Shown piece after piece: positions 44,530 to 54,800 of a stretch of DNA of 64,000 nt (the stretch's first letter is position 1; every line of letters begins with the position of its first letter). The DNA is from Neorhizobium sp. JUb45 (lineage in GTDB: Bacteria; Pseudomonadota; Alphaproteobacteria; Rhizobiales; Rhizobiaceae), in contig NZ_SLYW01000003.1 in the NCBI RefSeq assembly GCF_004343585.1, forward strand, positions 310,001 to 374,000. The letters are read 5' to 3'. The notes beneath the pieces were generated by a model. It was not told the DNA's origin. It ran no database searches and saw only the letters and a program-made list of their open reading frames with translations. A program made the position numbers and the translations under genes.

Positions 44530-45270
44530 TCAGTTGCCCTCCTTGCGGTTCTCGAAAAAGGTCGAGCGGCGACCGCGCAACACGATGTCGAACTTGTAGG
44601 CACGCATGTCCATCGGGATCGTCGCATTCATATCGAGTGGCGCGATCAGGCGCTTGATGGCCTCTTCGTCGGGAATGGTTTTGACGATCGGGCAGATCCG
44701 GATCATCGGGTCGCCTTCAAAATACATCTGGGTGATCAGGCGCTGCGCAAAACCATGACCGAAAACGGAAAAATGGATATGCGCGGGGCGCCAGTCGTTG
44801 ACGCCGTTCGGCCACGGATAGGCGCCGGGCTGGATGGTCTTGAACCAGTAATACCCGTTCTCGTCGGTAATCGTGCGGCCGAAACCGCCGAAATTCGGAT
44901 CAAGGGCGGCGAGATAGGTTTCCTTCTTGTGGCGATAACGCCCACCGGCATTGGCCTGCCAGAATTCCACCAGAGCACCATCGACACCACGCCCGCGTTC
45001 ATCCAGCACACGCCCATGCACGAGAATGCGCTGACCGATCGCCATTTCGCCGGGACGGGCATAATTGACGATCAGGTCGTTATCGAATTCGCCCAAAATA
45101 TTGTGGCCGAAAACCGGGCCAGTGATTTCGGAACGGGTGCCATCCAGCGAGATCAACGCCTTTTGCGGAGAACGCAGCACGGATGTCTTGTAACCCGGCG
45201 TATAGGCCGGCGGATGGATGGAGCGGTCACGGGCAAAAAAGCCGCCGGTTTCGGGTCTCTCGTTCTTCAC
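44530..45270 (-). CDS. pcaH: Protocatechuate 3,4-dioxygenase beta subunit
   Basis: A 246-residue catalytic subunit. The non-haem iron ligands are visible: Tyr in NAGGRYRHK, Tyr in IQPGAYPW, and the His pair in [11 protein letters not shown]. The signature [13 protein letters not shown] follows the family. It opens the protocatechuate ring between the two hydroxyls using O2. It overlaps pcaC by 4 bp (ATGA) and is followed directly by pcaG. Length and order agree with rhizobial pcaDCHGB operons. Confidence 0.95.
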   Translation of the reverse strand: MKNERPETGGFFARDRSIHPPAYTPGYKTSVLRSPQKALISLDGTRSEITGPVFGHNILGEFDNDLIVNYARPGEMAIGQRILVHGRVLDERGRGVDGALVEFWQANAGGRYRHKKETYLAALDPNFGGFGRTITDENGYYWFKTIQPGAYPWPNGVNDWRPAHIHFSVFGHGFAQRLITQMYFEGDPMIRICPIVKTIPDEEAIKRLIAPLDMNATIPMDMRAYKFDIVLRGRRSTFFENRKEGN

Positions 45271-45689
45271 TGTGCCTCCTCCCCGGCGCTCACGCCGGCG
45301 GCATCGATCTCGGCATAGGCCGCCTTGACGATCTTGAACGCATGGTTGGCGGCCGGCACACCGGCATAGATCGCCACATGCAAAAGCGCCTCGCAGACAT
45401 CCTCCCGGCTCGCGCCGGTATTTGCCGTGGCGCGCACATGCATGGCCACCTCCTCATCCTGGCCGAGTGCCGCAAGCAGCGCGATCGTGACGATCGAGCG
45501 GTCGCGTTTCGACCAGGTCTCCCTCGACCAGACATTGCCCCAGGCGGTTTCCGTGATCAACTCCTGAAACGGCTTGTCGAACGGCGTTTCATTGGCCACC
45601 GCCCGGTCGACATGGGCATTGCCCAGAACCGCGCGGCGCGTCGCCATGCCCTTGCGATAACGCTCGGAGGGATTTGGGGCCTCAGTCAT
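45267..45689 (-). CDS. pcaC: 4-carboxymuconolactone decarboxylase
   Basis: A 140-residue small enzyme of the CMD/AhpD-like family: [33 protein letters not shown], and [21 protein letters not shown] with the conserved His and Cys-containing helix. It removes CO2 from gamma-carboxymuconolactone to give the enol-lactone. It follows pcaD after 3 bp and overlaps pcaH by 4 bp. It is free-standing here, not fused to PcaD as in some actinobacteria. Confidence 0.94.
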   Translation of the reverse strand: MTEAPNPSERYRKGMATRRAVLGNAHVDRAVANETPFDKPFQELITETAWGNVWSRETWSKRDRSIVTIALLAALGQDEEVAMHVRATANTGASREDVCEALLHVAIYAGVPAANHAFKIVKAAYAEIDAAGVSAGEEAQ

Positions 45690-45692
45690 GGT

Positions 45693-46490
45693 TCACTCTC
45701 CGGGCAATTGCGCGAGAAAATCACGAAGCACGGCAGCAAAGGCTGCCGGCGCTTCGACGCAAGGGATGTGGGCGGCGTTTTCGATGACGTGATAGCGGCT
45801 GCCGGGAACGAGATCGGCAAGCGAGCGCACGAGGTCCGGCGGCGTGGAGCCGTCTTCCGCGCCAACGATGCAGAGGGTGGGCACGGCGATGTTTCTGGCG
45901 GCCTCGGTGAAATCCGCGTCGCGGATGGCGGCGCAGGTGCCAGCGTAACCGGCGACCGGCTGGCGCAGCAGCATGTTACAATATCCCCGATAGGCCGCGT
46001 TTTCCGGCACACGATAGGCGGCGGTGAACCAGCGCTGCATGATGCCATCGACCATTGGACCAAGCCCTTCCGCCTGGACCTTGGCGATGCGCTCTGCCCA
46101 CATGTCGGCCGTGCCGATCTTGTGAGCGGTATCGGCAAGGATGAGTGCGCGCACCAGATCCGGCCGAGACACATAAAGTGACTGCGCGATCAGTCCGCCA
46201 ACGGAGAGGCCGCAGAGGATGACATTGGCATAACCGAGATGATCGATCAGCCCGGCGAGATCGGCAGCGTGGTCCTCGATCCGATACGGTGGCTGGCCAA
46301 GATCGGAGAGGCCATGGCCGCGCTTGTCGTAGGTGATTACGGTATAGTCGTCGATCAGTTTCGGCAGGACGAGATCCCAGATGCGCGCATCCGTGCCAAG
46401 CGAATTTATGAACACGATTACCGGCTTGCGGTCACCCGCGCCCGCTACGTCATAACGGATGACGATGTCGTTGATCGAAACGAACTGCAT
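45693..46490 (-). CDS. pcaD: 3-oxoadipate enol-lactonase
   Basis: A 265-residue alpha/beta hydrolase. The nucleophile elbow is GLSVGG, the catalytic Asp lies in GAEDGSTPPD and the His in IENAAHIPCVEAP. It hydrolyses 3-oxoadipate enol-lactone to 3-oxoadipate. It is the first gene of the pcaDCHGB operon; the ATG at 46490 has a strong GGAGGAG site, whereas upstream in-frame codons lie in the promoter. It is divergent from pcaQ, whose product should activate it. The later genes pcaIJF are not in this window. Confidence 0.93.
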   Translation of the reverse strand: MQFVSINDIVIRYDVAGAGDRKPVIVFINSLGTDARIWDLVLPKLIDDYTVITYDKRGHGLSDLGQPPYRIEDHAADLAGLIDHLGYANVILCGLSVGGLIAQSLYVSRPDLVRALILADTAHKIGTADMWAERIAKVQAEGLGPMVDGIMQRWFTAAYRVPENAAYRGYCNMLLRQPVAGYAGTCAAIRDADFTEAARNIAVPTLCIVGAEDGSTPPDLVRSLADLVPGSRYHVIENAAHIPCVEAPAAFAAVLRDFLAQLPGE

Positions 46491-46560
46491 CTGAAATCTC
46501 CTCCGGAGACAGATTGCAGCGATCAAATGGTTAGGTAAAATGATTTTTGGGCGCATTTCA

Positions 46561-46576
46561 TTAACCGGGGGATTAT
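46561..46576 (+). promoter_or_regulatory. Candidate PcaQ binding site between pcaD and pcaQ
   Basis: TTAACC-GGGG-GATTAT resembles ATAACC-N4-GGTTAA, the reported PcaQ site, at 9 of 12 defined positions. It lies about 71 bp upstream of pcaD and overlaps the pcaQ ribosome site, which suits activation of pcaD with repression of pcaQ. Confidence 0.5.
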
Positions 46577-46579
46577 GAA

Positions 46580-47506
46580 TTGAAAGCCAATCGCGTCAAA
46601 TTCCGGCATTTGCAGACGTTTGTGGAGGTGGCGCGCCAGAAGAGCGTGGCGAAAGCGGCGGATATTCTGAGCGTGAGCCAACCGGCCGTGACAAAAACCA
46701 TTCGCGAGCTGGAGGAAGCGCTCGGCGTTGCCGTCGTGGAGCGCGACGGGCGCGGCATTCGGCTGACGCGCTACGGCGACGTTTTCCTGCGCCATGCCGG
46801 TGCGGCGCTGACGGCGCTCAGGCAAGGCATAGACAGCGTTTCGCAGGAGCTGTTCGATGCAGCTCCTCCCGTACGGGTCGGTGCGCTGCCGACCGTTTCG
46901 ACGCGCATCATGCCGCGCGCCATGTCGATGTTTTTGAAGGAAAACACTGGCAGTCGGATAAAAATCGTCACCGGCGACAATGCTGTCCTGCTGGAACAGC
47001 TGCGGGTTGGCGATCTCGATCTGGTGGTGGGGCGGCTGGCGGCGCCGGAAAAGATGGCGGGCTTTTCGTTCGAGCACCTTTATTCGGAACAGGTGGTGTT
47101 TGCCGTGCGTGCCGGTCATCCGCTGCTGGGGCGGGGCATCTCCATATTCGAGGGATTTGCCGATTACCCGGTGCTGATGCCGACGCGGGGATCGATCATC
47201 CGGCCCTATGTCGAACAGTTCCTGATCGCCAATGGCGTCGCCAACCTGCCGACCCAGGTTGAAACGGTCTCGGATGCGTTTGGCCGCGCCTTCGTGCGCC
47301 AGAGCGATGCGATCTGGATCATTTCGCGGGGCGTGATCGCCACCGATCTGGCCGACGGGTTTCTGGCGGCGCTGCCGATCGATACGTCGGAAACGCGCGG
47401 GCCGGTGGGGCTGACCATTCGCGCCGATGCGACGCCATCCCTGCCGCTGACGATCCTGATGCAGACGATCCGGCAGGCGGCGGAGGACGTGCTTGCCGGC
47501 GAGTAA
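46580..47506 (+). CDS. pcaQ: PcaQ, LysR-type activator of the pca operon
   Basis: A 308-residue LysR regulator: RHLQTFVEVARQKSVAKAADIL, VSQPAVTKTIRELEEALGVAVVER helix-turn-helix, and an effector domain with MPTRGSIIRPYVEQFLI. Its position divergent from pcaD and its RVKFRHLQTFVEVARQKS start identify it as PcaQ, which responds to carboxymuconolactone-type intermediates. The start is a TTG at 46580 with a GGGGG run upstream; the only nearby ATG (46575) opens a two-codon frame ending in a TGA that overlaps the TTG. Confidence 0.9.
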   Translation: MKANRVKFRHLQTFVEVARQKSVAKAADILSVSQPAVTKTIRELEEALGVAVVERDGRGIRLTRYGDVFLRHAGAALTALRQGIDSVSQELFDAAPPVRVGALPTVSTRIMPRAMSMFLKENTGSRIKIVTGDNAVLLEQLRVGDLDLVVGRLAAPEKMAGFSFEHLYSEQVVFAVRAGHPLLGRGISIFEGFADYPVLMPTRGSIIRPYVEQFLIANGVANLPTQVETVSDAFGRAFVRQSDAIWIISRGVIATDLADGFLAALPIDTSETRGPVGLTIRADATPSLPLTILMQTIRQAAEDVLAGE

Positions 47507-47532
47507 GTGTTCACGCCGGCAACCGCATCGGA

Positions 47533-48696
47533 TCAGAGCCGTTTCACGCCCGACGAAATGATGTCGAGATAAACGGCGATGACGAGGATGATGCCCTTGA
47601 TGATCTGCTGCCAGAACGTATCGACGCCCAGCATCGACATGCCGTTGTCGAGGCTTGCCATGATCAGTGCCCCGACCAGCGCACCGATGACCGAACCGAC
47701 ACCGCCACGCATGGACGTGCCGCCGATGAAGCAGGAGGCGATCGCATCCAGTTCACCGCCGAAACCGGCCGAAGGTGTGCCGGCGGCAAGGCGCGCCGTG
47801 GTGGTGAGGCCCGCGAGTGCGGCCATCAGGCCCATCAGGCCGAACACCGACATTTTGACCAGATTGACGTTGACACCGGAGAGCCGCGTCGCCTCGGAAT
47901 TAGAGCCGGCGGCATAGATATAACGGCCGAACACCGTGCCCTTGGCGATAACCGTGAAGACGGCCAGCACGAAAAGAAGCAGCAGAACCGGCACCGGAAT
48001 GCCCTGATAGGAATTCAGCACCAGCACGAAACCAAGAATAAGAAGCCCGGTGCCGAGCAGTTTTGCGGCCTCCATGACCGGTGTCGGCACTTTCAGATTG
48101 TGCAACAGGCGCTTGCGCCGGGTTCTGATCGCCATGAACAGCAGCACGGCGAACAGCAGGATGGCGCAGCCATTGCCGAGCCAACCCGGCAGATAACCCT
48201 GGCCGATATACTTCAGGCCCGGAGAGACCGGCGCGATGGTGATGCCGCCGGTCAGGCCCAGCACGGCGCCACGAAAGGCGAGCTGCCCGCCAAGCGTGAC
48301 AATGAAAGAGGGGATACCGAGATAGGAGGTCAACCAGCCGTTCATCAGGCCAAGGGCAGCGCCCGCCAGAAGCACGAAGGCGATCGTTCCGGCCAGCGGC
48401 CAGCCGTAAACCGCATCGAGGATGGCCGCGATGCCGCCGAGAAGCCCGAGCAGAGAACCGACCGACAAGTCGATTTCGCCGGCGACGATGACAAACACCA
48501 TGGCTGCCGCCAGCATGCCGGTAATCGCCATCTGGCGGAGAAGGTTGGAAAAGTTGCGCGCCGTCAGGAAGCCGGAGACACCGGTATCGGTATTGTAGGT
48601 GAGATATCCGAACAGCGCCCAGATCAGCGCCACCACGATCAGAAGCGCGACGATCTTGTTTTCGGACAGGAATTTTCTGAAGAGTATGCCAGTCAT
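47533..48696 (-). CDS. xylH: XylH, xylose ABC transporter permease
   Basis: A 387-residue permease of the BPD_transp_2 (RbsC/XylH) family with about 10-11 membrane helices. Features include NLLRQMAITGMLAAAMVFVI, GEIDLSVGSLLGLLGG, and the cytoplasmic loop AAGSNSEATRLSGVNVNLVKM. The length and the extra central helices fit XylH rather than the shorter RbsC. The ATG at 48696 has GAAGG upstream; it follows xylG after 31 bp. Last gene of xylFGH, convergent with pcaQ. Confidence 0.9.
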   Translation of the reverse strand: MTGILFRKFLSENKIVALLIVVALIWALFGYLTYNTDTGVSGFLTARNFSNLLRQMAITGMLAAAMVFVIVAGEIDLSVGSLLGLLGGIAAILDAVYGWPLAGTIAFVLLAGAALGLMNGWLTSYLGIPSFIVTLGGQLAFRGAVLGLTGGITIAPVSPGLKYIGQGYLPGWLGNGCAILLFAVLLFMAIRTRRKRLLHNLKVPTPVMEAAKLLGTGLLILGFVLVLNSYQGIPVPVLLLLFVLAVFTVIAKGTVFGRYIYAAGSNSEATRLSGVNVNLVKMSVFGLMGLMAALAGLTTTARLAAGTPSAGFGGELDAIASCFIGGTSMRGGVGSVIGALVGALIMASLDNGMSMLGVDTFWQQIIKGIILVIAVYLDIISSGVKRL

Positions 48697-48727
48697 ATCA
48701 AAACCTTCACCAGCAATGACATAAGGA

Positions 48728-50263
48728 TCAGGCGACCTGTGCGGCATGGCCGATCGCGGCCGCCAGCACCTGTTCCTGGGTGAGATTGTCGTTTACGAAA
48801 TCGCCACGCAGCTGCCCCTCGCCGATGACGAGGACACGGTCGGAAATGCCCAGAACCTCCGGCAGTTCGGAGGACACCATCAACACCGCCACGCCGGTCT
48901 TGGCGAGCGCGAAGATCAGTTTGTAGATCTCGTATTTGGCGCCGACATCGACGCCGCGTGTCGGTTCGTCGAGGATCAGAACACGTGGTTCCGGCAGCAT
49001 CATTTTCGACAACACCGCCTTCTGCTGGTTGCCGCCCGAAAGCGAGGCAATCGGCAGCATCGGATCGGCCGTCTTGATCTTGAGGCGGATAATTTCGGCC
49101 TGGATCTGCGCCAGTTCCTCGTGTTCGTCGATCAGGCCGAAACGCGCGAAACGGCTGAGCACCGAAATCGTCATGTTGTGGCCGACACCGATGATCGGCA
49201 AGATACCGCTCTTCTTGCGGTCCTCCGGCACCATGCAGATGCCGGCTCTGACGGCGTCGCGTGGCGTTTTGATCGACACTTCCTGGCCGTCGAGATGAAT
49301 GGTGCCCTGATGCGCGGTCGGATAGGCGCCAAAAAGGGTCGAGACCAGTTCGGTGCGACCCGCCCCCACGAGACCGGCAATACCGAGGATTTCGCCCTTG
49401 CGGATTGTGAGCGAAACATTGTCGACCACCTTGCGCTCGGGATTGGTGACATCCCAGCAGGTGATGTTGCGCGCCTCGAGGATCACCTCGCCGATGGCGT
49501 GGTCTTCCTTCGGATAGAGATTTTTCATCTCGCGGCCGACCATCATCGTCACGATGCTGGCGGTGGTGAGTTCCGCCATAGGCTGCGTGCCGATATGCGT
49601 GCCGTCGCGGATGACGGTGACGGTGTCGGCGATTTCAGCCACCTCCTCCAGCTTGTGGGAGATGTAGACGCAAGCCATGCCGTCGGCCTTGAAGCGCTTG
49701 ATGAGATCGAGCAGCGTGCGGATTTCCGACGAGGTCAGCGCCGAGGTCGGCTCATCGAGGATCAGGAGTTTGGCGTTCTTGTTGAGGGCCTTGGCGATTT
49801 CGATCAGCTGCTGCTTGCCGCCGGAATAGTTGAGGACCGGCAGGGCCGGATTGATGTCGTGCACGTTGAGCTTGGCGAGCAGCTCCTGTGCCCGCGCATT
49901 CATCGCGTCGTAATCGAGAAAACCGTGATTGCTGATCTCGTTGCCGAGAAAGATGTTTTCCGCCACCGAGAGATGCGGCACCATCATCAGCTCCTGATGG
50001 ATGATGGCAATACCGGCCCTTTCGGTTTCCCGGATGGAGGTCGCTTTCAGCTCCCGCCCTTCCCAGAAAATTTCACCATCCCATGTGCCATGGGGATAAA
50101 CCGCCGACAGCACCTTCATCAGCGTGGATTTGCCCGCACCGTTTTCGCCGCAGAGACCGACGCATTCTCCGGGGCGGACCTGCAGATGAATGCCATCCAG
50201 AGCCTTCACGCCGGAAAAGCTCTTGGAGATGTTCTTCATCTCGAGAAGAAAAGATTCGCTCAT
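48728..50263 (-). CDS. xylG: XylG, xylose ABC transporter ATP-binding protein
   Basis: A 511-residue duplicated ATPase typical of monosaccharide importers. First half: Walker [10 protein letters not shown], signature [15 protein letters not shown], Walker [12 protein letters not shown]. Second half: GLVGAGRTE in place of a normal Walker A, signature [14 protein letters not shown], Walker [15 protein letters not shown]. The degenerate second Walker A is normal in this family. The start at 50263 has an AGGTGTC site. It lies between xylF (with an intervening hairpin) and xylH. Confidence 0.92.
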   Translation of the reverse strand: MSESFLLEMKNISKSFSGVKALDGIHLQVRPGECVGLCGENGAGKSTLMKVLSAVYPHGTWDGEIFWEGRELKATSIRETERAGIAIIHQELMMVPHLSVAENIFLGNEISNHGFLDYDAMNARAQELLAKLNVHDINPALPVLNYSGGKQQLIEIAKALNKNAKLLILDEPTSALTSSEIRTLLDLIKRFKADGMACVYISHKLEEVAEIADTVTVIRDGTHIGTQPMAELTTASIVTMMVGREMKNLYPKEDHAIGEVILEARNITCWDVTNPERKVVDNVSLTIRKGEILGIAGLVGAGRTELVSTLFGAYPTAHQGTIHLDGQEVSIKTPRDAVRAGICMVPEDRKKSGILPIIGVGHNMTISVLSRFARFGLIDEHEELAQIQAEIIRLKIKTADPMLPIASLSGGNQQKAVLSKMMLPEPRVLILDEPTRGVDVGAKYEIYKLIFALAKTGVAVLMVSSELPEVLGISDRVLVIGEGQLRGDFVNDNLTQEQVLAAAIGHAAQVA

Positions 50264-50285
50264 GACACCTCGCACATGAAAACAA

Positions 50286-50314
50286 GGCCCCGGAACCGTT
50301 CAGGCTCCGGGGCC
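50286..50314 (-). other. Stem-loop between xylF and xylG
   Basis: A 9 bp perfect G+C stem (GGCCCCGGA/TCCGGGGCC) lies 12 bp after the xylF stop with no T-run. Such hairpins usually protect the binding-protein mRNA or reduce read-through, giving more XylF than XylGH. Confidence 0.7.
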
Positions 50315-50325
50315 AATCGGCCGGA

Positions 50326-51333
50326 TTATTTCAGGCCGATCTGTTCCTTGGTGTAGAAGCCGTCCTTGACGTAGATATCGATGTTGTCCTTGGTGACGGC
50401 GGTCGGCGTCAGCAGAAGCGTATCGACATCCTTGGTGCCGTTGTTGATCTTCGAGGTGAAGGCAGGCTTTTCGCCCTTGACCAGCTGGACCGTCAGCTTG
50501 GCAGCCTCGGATGCGATCAATTTCAGCGGCTTGTAGACGGTGACGGTCTGCGTGCCATCGAGCAGGCGTTTGACGGCGGCAAGGTCGGAATCCTGACCGG
50601 AAACCGCAGTCTTGCCGGCAAGGCCCTGTGCGGCGAGTGCCTGGATGGCGCCACCGGCGGTGCCGTCATTGGAGGCCACGACCGCATCGATCTTGTTGTC
50701 GGCAGCCGTCAGAGCATTTTCCATGATGGAAAGCGCTTCGGTCGGGCTCCATTCCTTGACCCATTGCGAGCCGACGATCTTGACCTTGCCGGCATCGACC
50801 GCTGCCTTCAGCGCCTTTTCCTGGCCGGCACGCAGATATTTTGCGTTATTGTCGGTCGGCGAACCGCCGAGCAGGTAATAATTGCCCTCCGGCTTCACCT
50901 TCAGCACGTTTTCCGCCTGCATGAAGCCGACGCGCTCGTTGTCGAACGAGATATAGGCATCGACATCGGCATTGAGGATCAGCCGGTCATAGGACAGGAC
51001 CTTGATGCCGGATGCCTTGGCATCGGCCACGACCGCATCGAAAACCTTCGAGTTCATCGGGACGATGACGATGGCATCGACACCCTGGGCGATCAGGTTC
51101 TCGACCTGCTTGACCTGCTTTTCTTCATTGCCATCGGCCGACTGAACGCTGACCTTGGCGCCCAGCTGCTCGGCCGCAGCGATAAAGTAATCGCGGTCGC
51201 GGACCCAGCGCTCGACGCGCAGGTCGTCAATCGAAAAGCCGATGACCGGCTTGTCGGGCGACCCGCTGGCTGTACCGGCGAATGCGCCGACCACAAGGCT
51301 GATGGCCGCGCATGTGAACAGAAACTTCTTCAT
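50326..51333 (-). CDS. xylF: XylF, xylose-binding periplasmic protein
   Basis: A 335-residue periplasmic protein with signal peptide (VVGAFAGTASG). The mature protein follows E. coli XylF closely from memory: GFSIDDLRVERWVRDRDYF, VQSADGNEEKQVKQVENL, LSYDRLILNADVDAYISFDN, YYLLGGSPTDNNAKYLRAGQ and VASNDGTAGGAIQALAAQG. It delivers D-xylose to XylGH. The ATG has a strong GAGGAGGGTAGGAT site. No xylR or xylAB lies in the window. Confidence 0.94.
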   Translation of the reverse strand: MKKFLFTCAAISLVVGAFAGTASGSPDKPVIGFSIDDLRVERWVRDRDYFIAAAEQLGAKVSVQSADGNEEKQVKQVENLIAQGVDAIVIVPMNSKVFDAVVADAKASGIKVLSYDRLILNADVDAYISFDNERVGFMQAENVLKVKPEGNYYLLGGSPTDNNAKYLRAGQEKALKAAVDAGKVKIVGSQWVKEWSPTEALSIMENALTAADNKIDAVVASNDGTAGGAIQALAAQGLAGKTAVSGQDSDLAAVKRLLDGTQTVTVYKPLKLIASEAAKLTVQLVKGEKPAFTSKINNGTKDVDTLLLTPTAVTKDNIDIYVKDGFYTKEQIGLK

Positions 51334-51800
51334 ATCCTACCCTCCTCATAGTCGCGGCCGTGATTGGCGCGCTCTCCCAACGCTCATGCCCGGCGGGCAT
51401 GCTGAACCGCAGAACGAGCCTTGCCCGCTCCGCAGCCGTTGCCTCCAAATGCGGCTTGCGCCACATCAGCGACCAACCGCGCAAAGACGGTCGATCACTC
51501 TCCTCAGACAATTGATACGACGACTCTCGATGGTTGCAAAGAGTTTTTGATTTACGTACCTCACGTGCGAGTGTTTGTCGCAGCCGAGGCGCGTTCCAAA
51601 TTCGCAAAACAAGGGCAGATTGATCGGGGCAGATCAAAAGGTCGCGCCGTTTCAACGCAAGCATGTGCAGCTTGATGCGCTGATCGATACGATCGCTGCG
51701 GTTCATGCACGTGCTGCACCGCACAATCATTTAAACTTGACTCTTTAAATCCTGTTATTTAGGTCAATACAGCTGACTTATTTCTGACGGGAGCAGGCAT
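51334..51800. promoter_or_regulatory. Divergent promoter region of xylF and the GltB-like gene
   Basis: A 467 bp non-coding region. Near the GltB-like gene there is a TTGACT element (51736 area), and a small dyad GTCA-N7-TGAC within AGGTCAATACAGCTGACTT about 30 bp upstream of the start codon, a possible operator. The xylF side carries a strong ribosome site. No real small gene was found; short frames here lack ribosome sites. Confidence 0.45.
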
Positions 51801-54800
51801 ATGGAATCGACCAACACATCCTTCGGCCTTTACGATCCTGCCGATGAGAAAAGCAGCTGTGGCGTCGGGTTTATAACGCGAAAAGACGGCATCCAGACCC
51901 ATGACGTGCTGGTAAAGGCGCATGAGGCGCTGTGCGCCGTCCCGCATCGCGGCGGCATGTCCGCCGAGGGTGTCGGCGATGGTGCCGGTATTTCTGCGGA
52001 CCTATCTTTGGGCTTTTTTCGCAAGCTGACCGGACGCCCCGATCTGCAACCGCGCCGTTTCGGTGTCGGCAATTTTTTCCTGCCGGCTGATCCCGCATTC
52101 CATGATGAAGCCGAGCAGGTCATCGAAGCAGCGTTGGCAGAGCAGGGTTTTGAAATTTTTCTGAAGCGCGACGTGCCTGTCGACAATGACGCCATCCGGC
52201 CGGCCGCCGCCCGTCACCAGTTGACGATCCGGCAGTGGGTTTTCGGCTGTCACAGCGAAACCGCCTCGCTGGCGGAATTCGACTTCCGCATCCACAAGGC
52301 GCTGCTTGCCATCGAGGCCGATGCCTATACGCGGCCGGAACTCGCCGGGCTTTATCCGATCTCGCTCAGCGCCCGCACGCAGGTGCTGAAGGGTCGCCTC
52401 AACTCCGACGAGGTCATCCCCTATTTCCGTGATCTGGTGGACCCGGACCACACGATCCACACCATGTATTTTCACACGCGGTTTTCAACCAATACCGATC
52501 CGCATCCATCGATGGCTCAGCCTTTCCGGCAGATGGCGCATAACGGCGAACTCAACACCGACCGCAAGAACCGCCTCTCGGAAACGGCCATCGCCGCCGC
52601 CAAGAATGCCTCGATCATCCGCCCGAAAGGCCAGTCCGACAGCTGCCGTCTCGACCAGACGCTGCAGTCGCGCGTGCTGGAAGATGGGCTGGACCTCGTG
52701 ACTGCCGTCGTCTCGATGATGCCGCCGGCATGGGAAAATGACGATACGCTGTCGGCCGAGGTGGTCGCCATGCTCGAATATTTTTCGCTTTACGAGGAAA
52801 AGAACGACGGCCCGGCGGCGCTGATTTTCGGCAATGGCGACGTCATCGGCGCGCGCCTAGACCGTCTTGGCCTGCGCCCGCTGCGAACCGTCGAGACGGC
52901 GGACTATCTCTGCGTTATGTCGGAAGCCGGCCAGATCGCCTTCCCGCCGGAAACCGTACTCAGCCGCGGCCGTATCGAAGCCGGCGGCATGCTGGTCTAT
53001 GACCATATCGAAAAGCGGGCCTATGGCACGGTCGAGGCGCTGGAAATGCTGGCGGCCCGCAAGCCCTATCGCGATCTCCTGGTCGACGCGCGCGTACGCC
53101 TTGCCGACCTGCCCGAAATCCCGGCGGACATACAAGGATCGCCGCAGCGTTACAATGGCGATCTGGAACGTCATCAGCGTTATGTCGCCTATTCCCACAA
53201 TCAGGAAAGCTTCAAGTTCCTGATGGACCCGATGCTGGCGACGGGCGCGGAAAAGATCTCCGCCATGGGTTATGGCAATGCCATCAACGCGCTGTCCGAT
53301 CAGGAAGGCGGTGTGGCAAAATATTTCTCGCAGCGTTTTGCGCAGGTCACCAACCCGCCGCTGGACAGCATTCGCGAGGCGGACGGCATGACGCTGCGCA
53401 TCGCGCTGGGCGCCAAGCCAAATATCGGTGCGAAAGCCGCACGGCAGATCGTCGTCCCGTCGCCGATCCTCACCCATCTCGACATGCTGAAGCTGCGCGA
53501 ACAGACGGAAACGCCGCTTCGCCGTTTTGATATGCTCTACACACCCGACCTTGGAGATGCCGAGGCCAATGCAAAGGCTCTTGAAGCTGGTATCGGCGCG
53601 CTTTGCAATGCCATCGCGATCTTCGCGCGCGCAGAAGGCGGCATTGCCGTGATCACCGACCGGCATGTGGCGCGTGACCGCGCCGCTCTGCCGATGATCC
53701 TCGTCGTGTCCGCCATTAACCAGAAGCTTATCGAGGAAGGCGCGCGCCTGCGTGTTTCGCTGGTGGTGGAAAGCGGCCAGATCTCGTCGTCTCACCATGT
53801 CGCGGCAGCCCTCGGCTTCGGCGCTTCCGCCGTATATCCGCTCGGCGTGCAGTTCCGCGCCGAGGAAAAGTTTGGCGCGGATGCCGACAAGGCGTTCAAG
53901 CGTTTTGCCAAGGCGGCGGAAAAGTCGCTGATGAAGACCATGGGCAAGGTGGGCTTGTGCACCGCCGAAAGCTATGTGAGCGGCGAATTTTTCGAGCCTA
54001 ATTTTCTCGACACCAGCGATCCGGTACTGAAGCGCTATTTCCCCAACGTCAAGACACCGGTCGGCGGCGTCAACTTCAAGGTCATCGCGCAGGCCGTTGC
54101 CGACTGGCACGCCAAGGCGCTGACCGTGAAGGGTGAGGACGACATTCCGCTGCTTGGGCTGTTCAAGGAACGCGCCGAGGGCGCCGGCCACTCCTTCGGC
54201 ACCACCGCCGTGCGCGGTTTCGTCGACATGACCGAGGAAAAGCTAACCTTTGCGGAGCCGGATGGCGAGGAAGATCCGTTCCTGCGGCTTCTCACGCTCA
54301 ATCGTTTGGGCGACGCGTTCGGCATCGATGACGCGGCTTATACGAACAACAGTTATGACCGCCTGTCGCCGGATGCCATCAACCGGTTCGCGATCACGCC
54401 GGGCTACCGCGCCTTTGCGCGCATGATGACGGAAGAACGTGCCCGCAGACCGGCCGCCCTTCGCGACGTGCTGGCCTTTCCGGCCGACGTCACCTTTGCC
54501 AATTCACCGGACGATTTCCGCAAGGAAATGAAGCGTTTTTCGTGCAAGGGCAATAACAGCTTTCTCGTGCGTGGCCTGACCTGTGAAGCCTTTCCCGACG
54601 ACATGTTCCGCCTCACCCTGACAGGACCGCAAGGCGGTGATCTTGCCCGGCTCGATGCGCTGGGACAGTCGCTCGTCGCCCGTTTCGGCAGCGATATTCT
54701 CGGCCATTGGCTGGAAGCGGGGGCGCTTGCCGTTCACGCCGGCGGTCAGGCGCTCGCCTATCTGAAACTTCTCGACAAGGCACCGGCAGGCATCGCCCTC

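Noticed and set aside
48746..50356. Plus-strand frame of 536 codons
   Set aside because: Antisense to xylG, with a composition typical of reversed ABC ATPase sequence.
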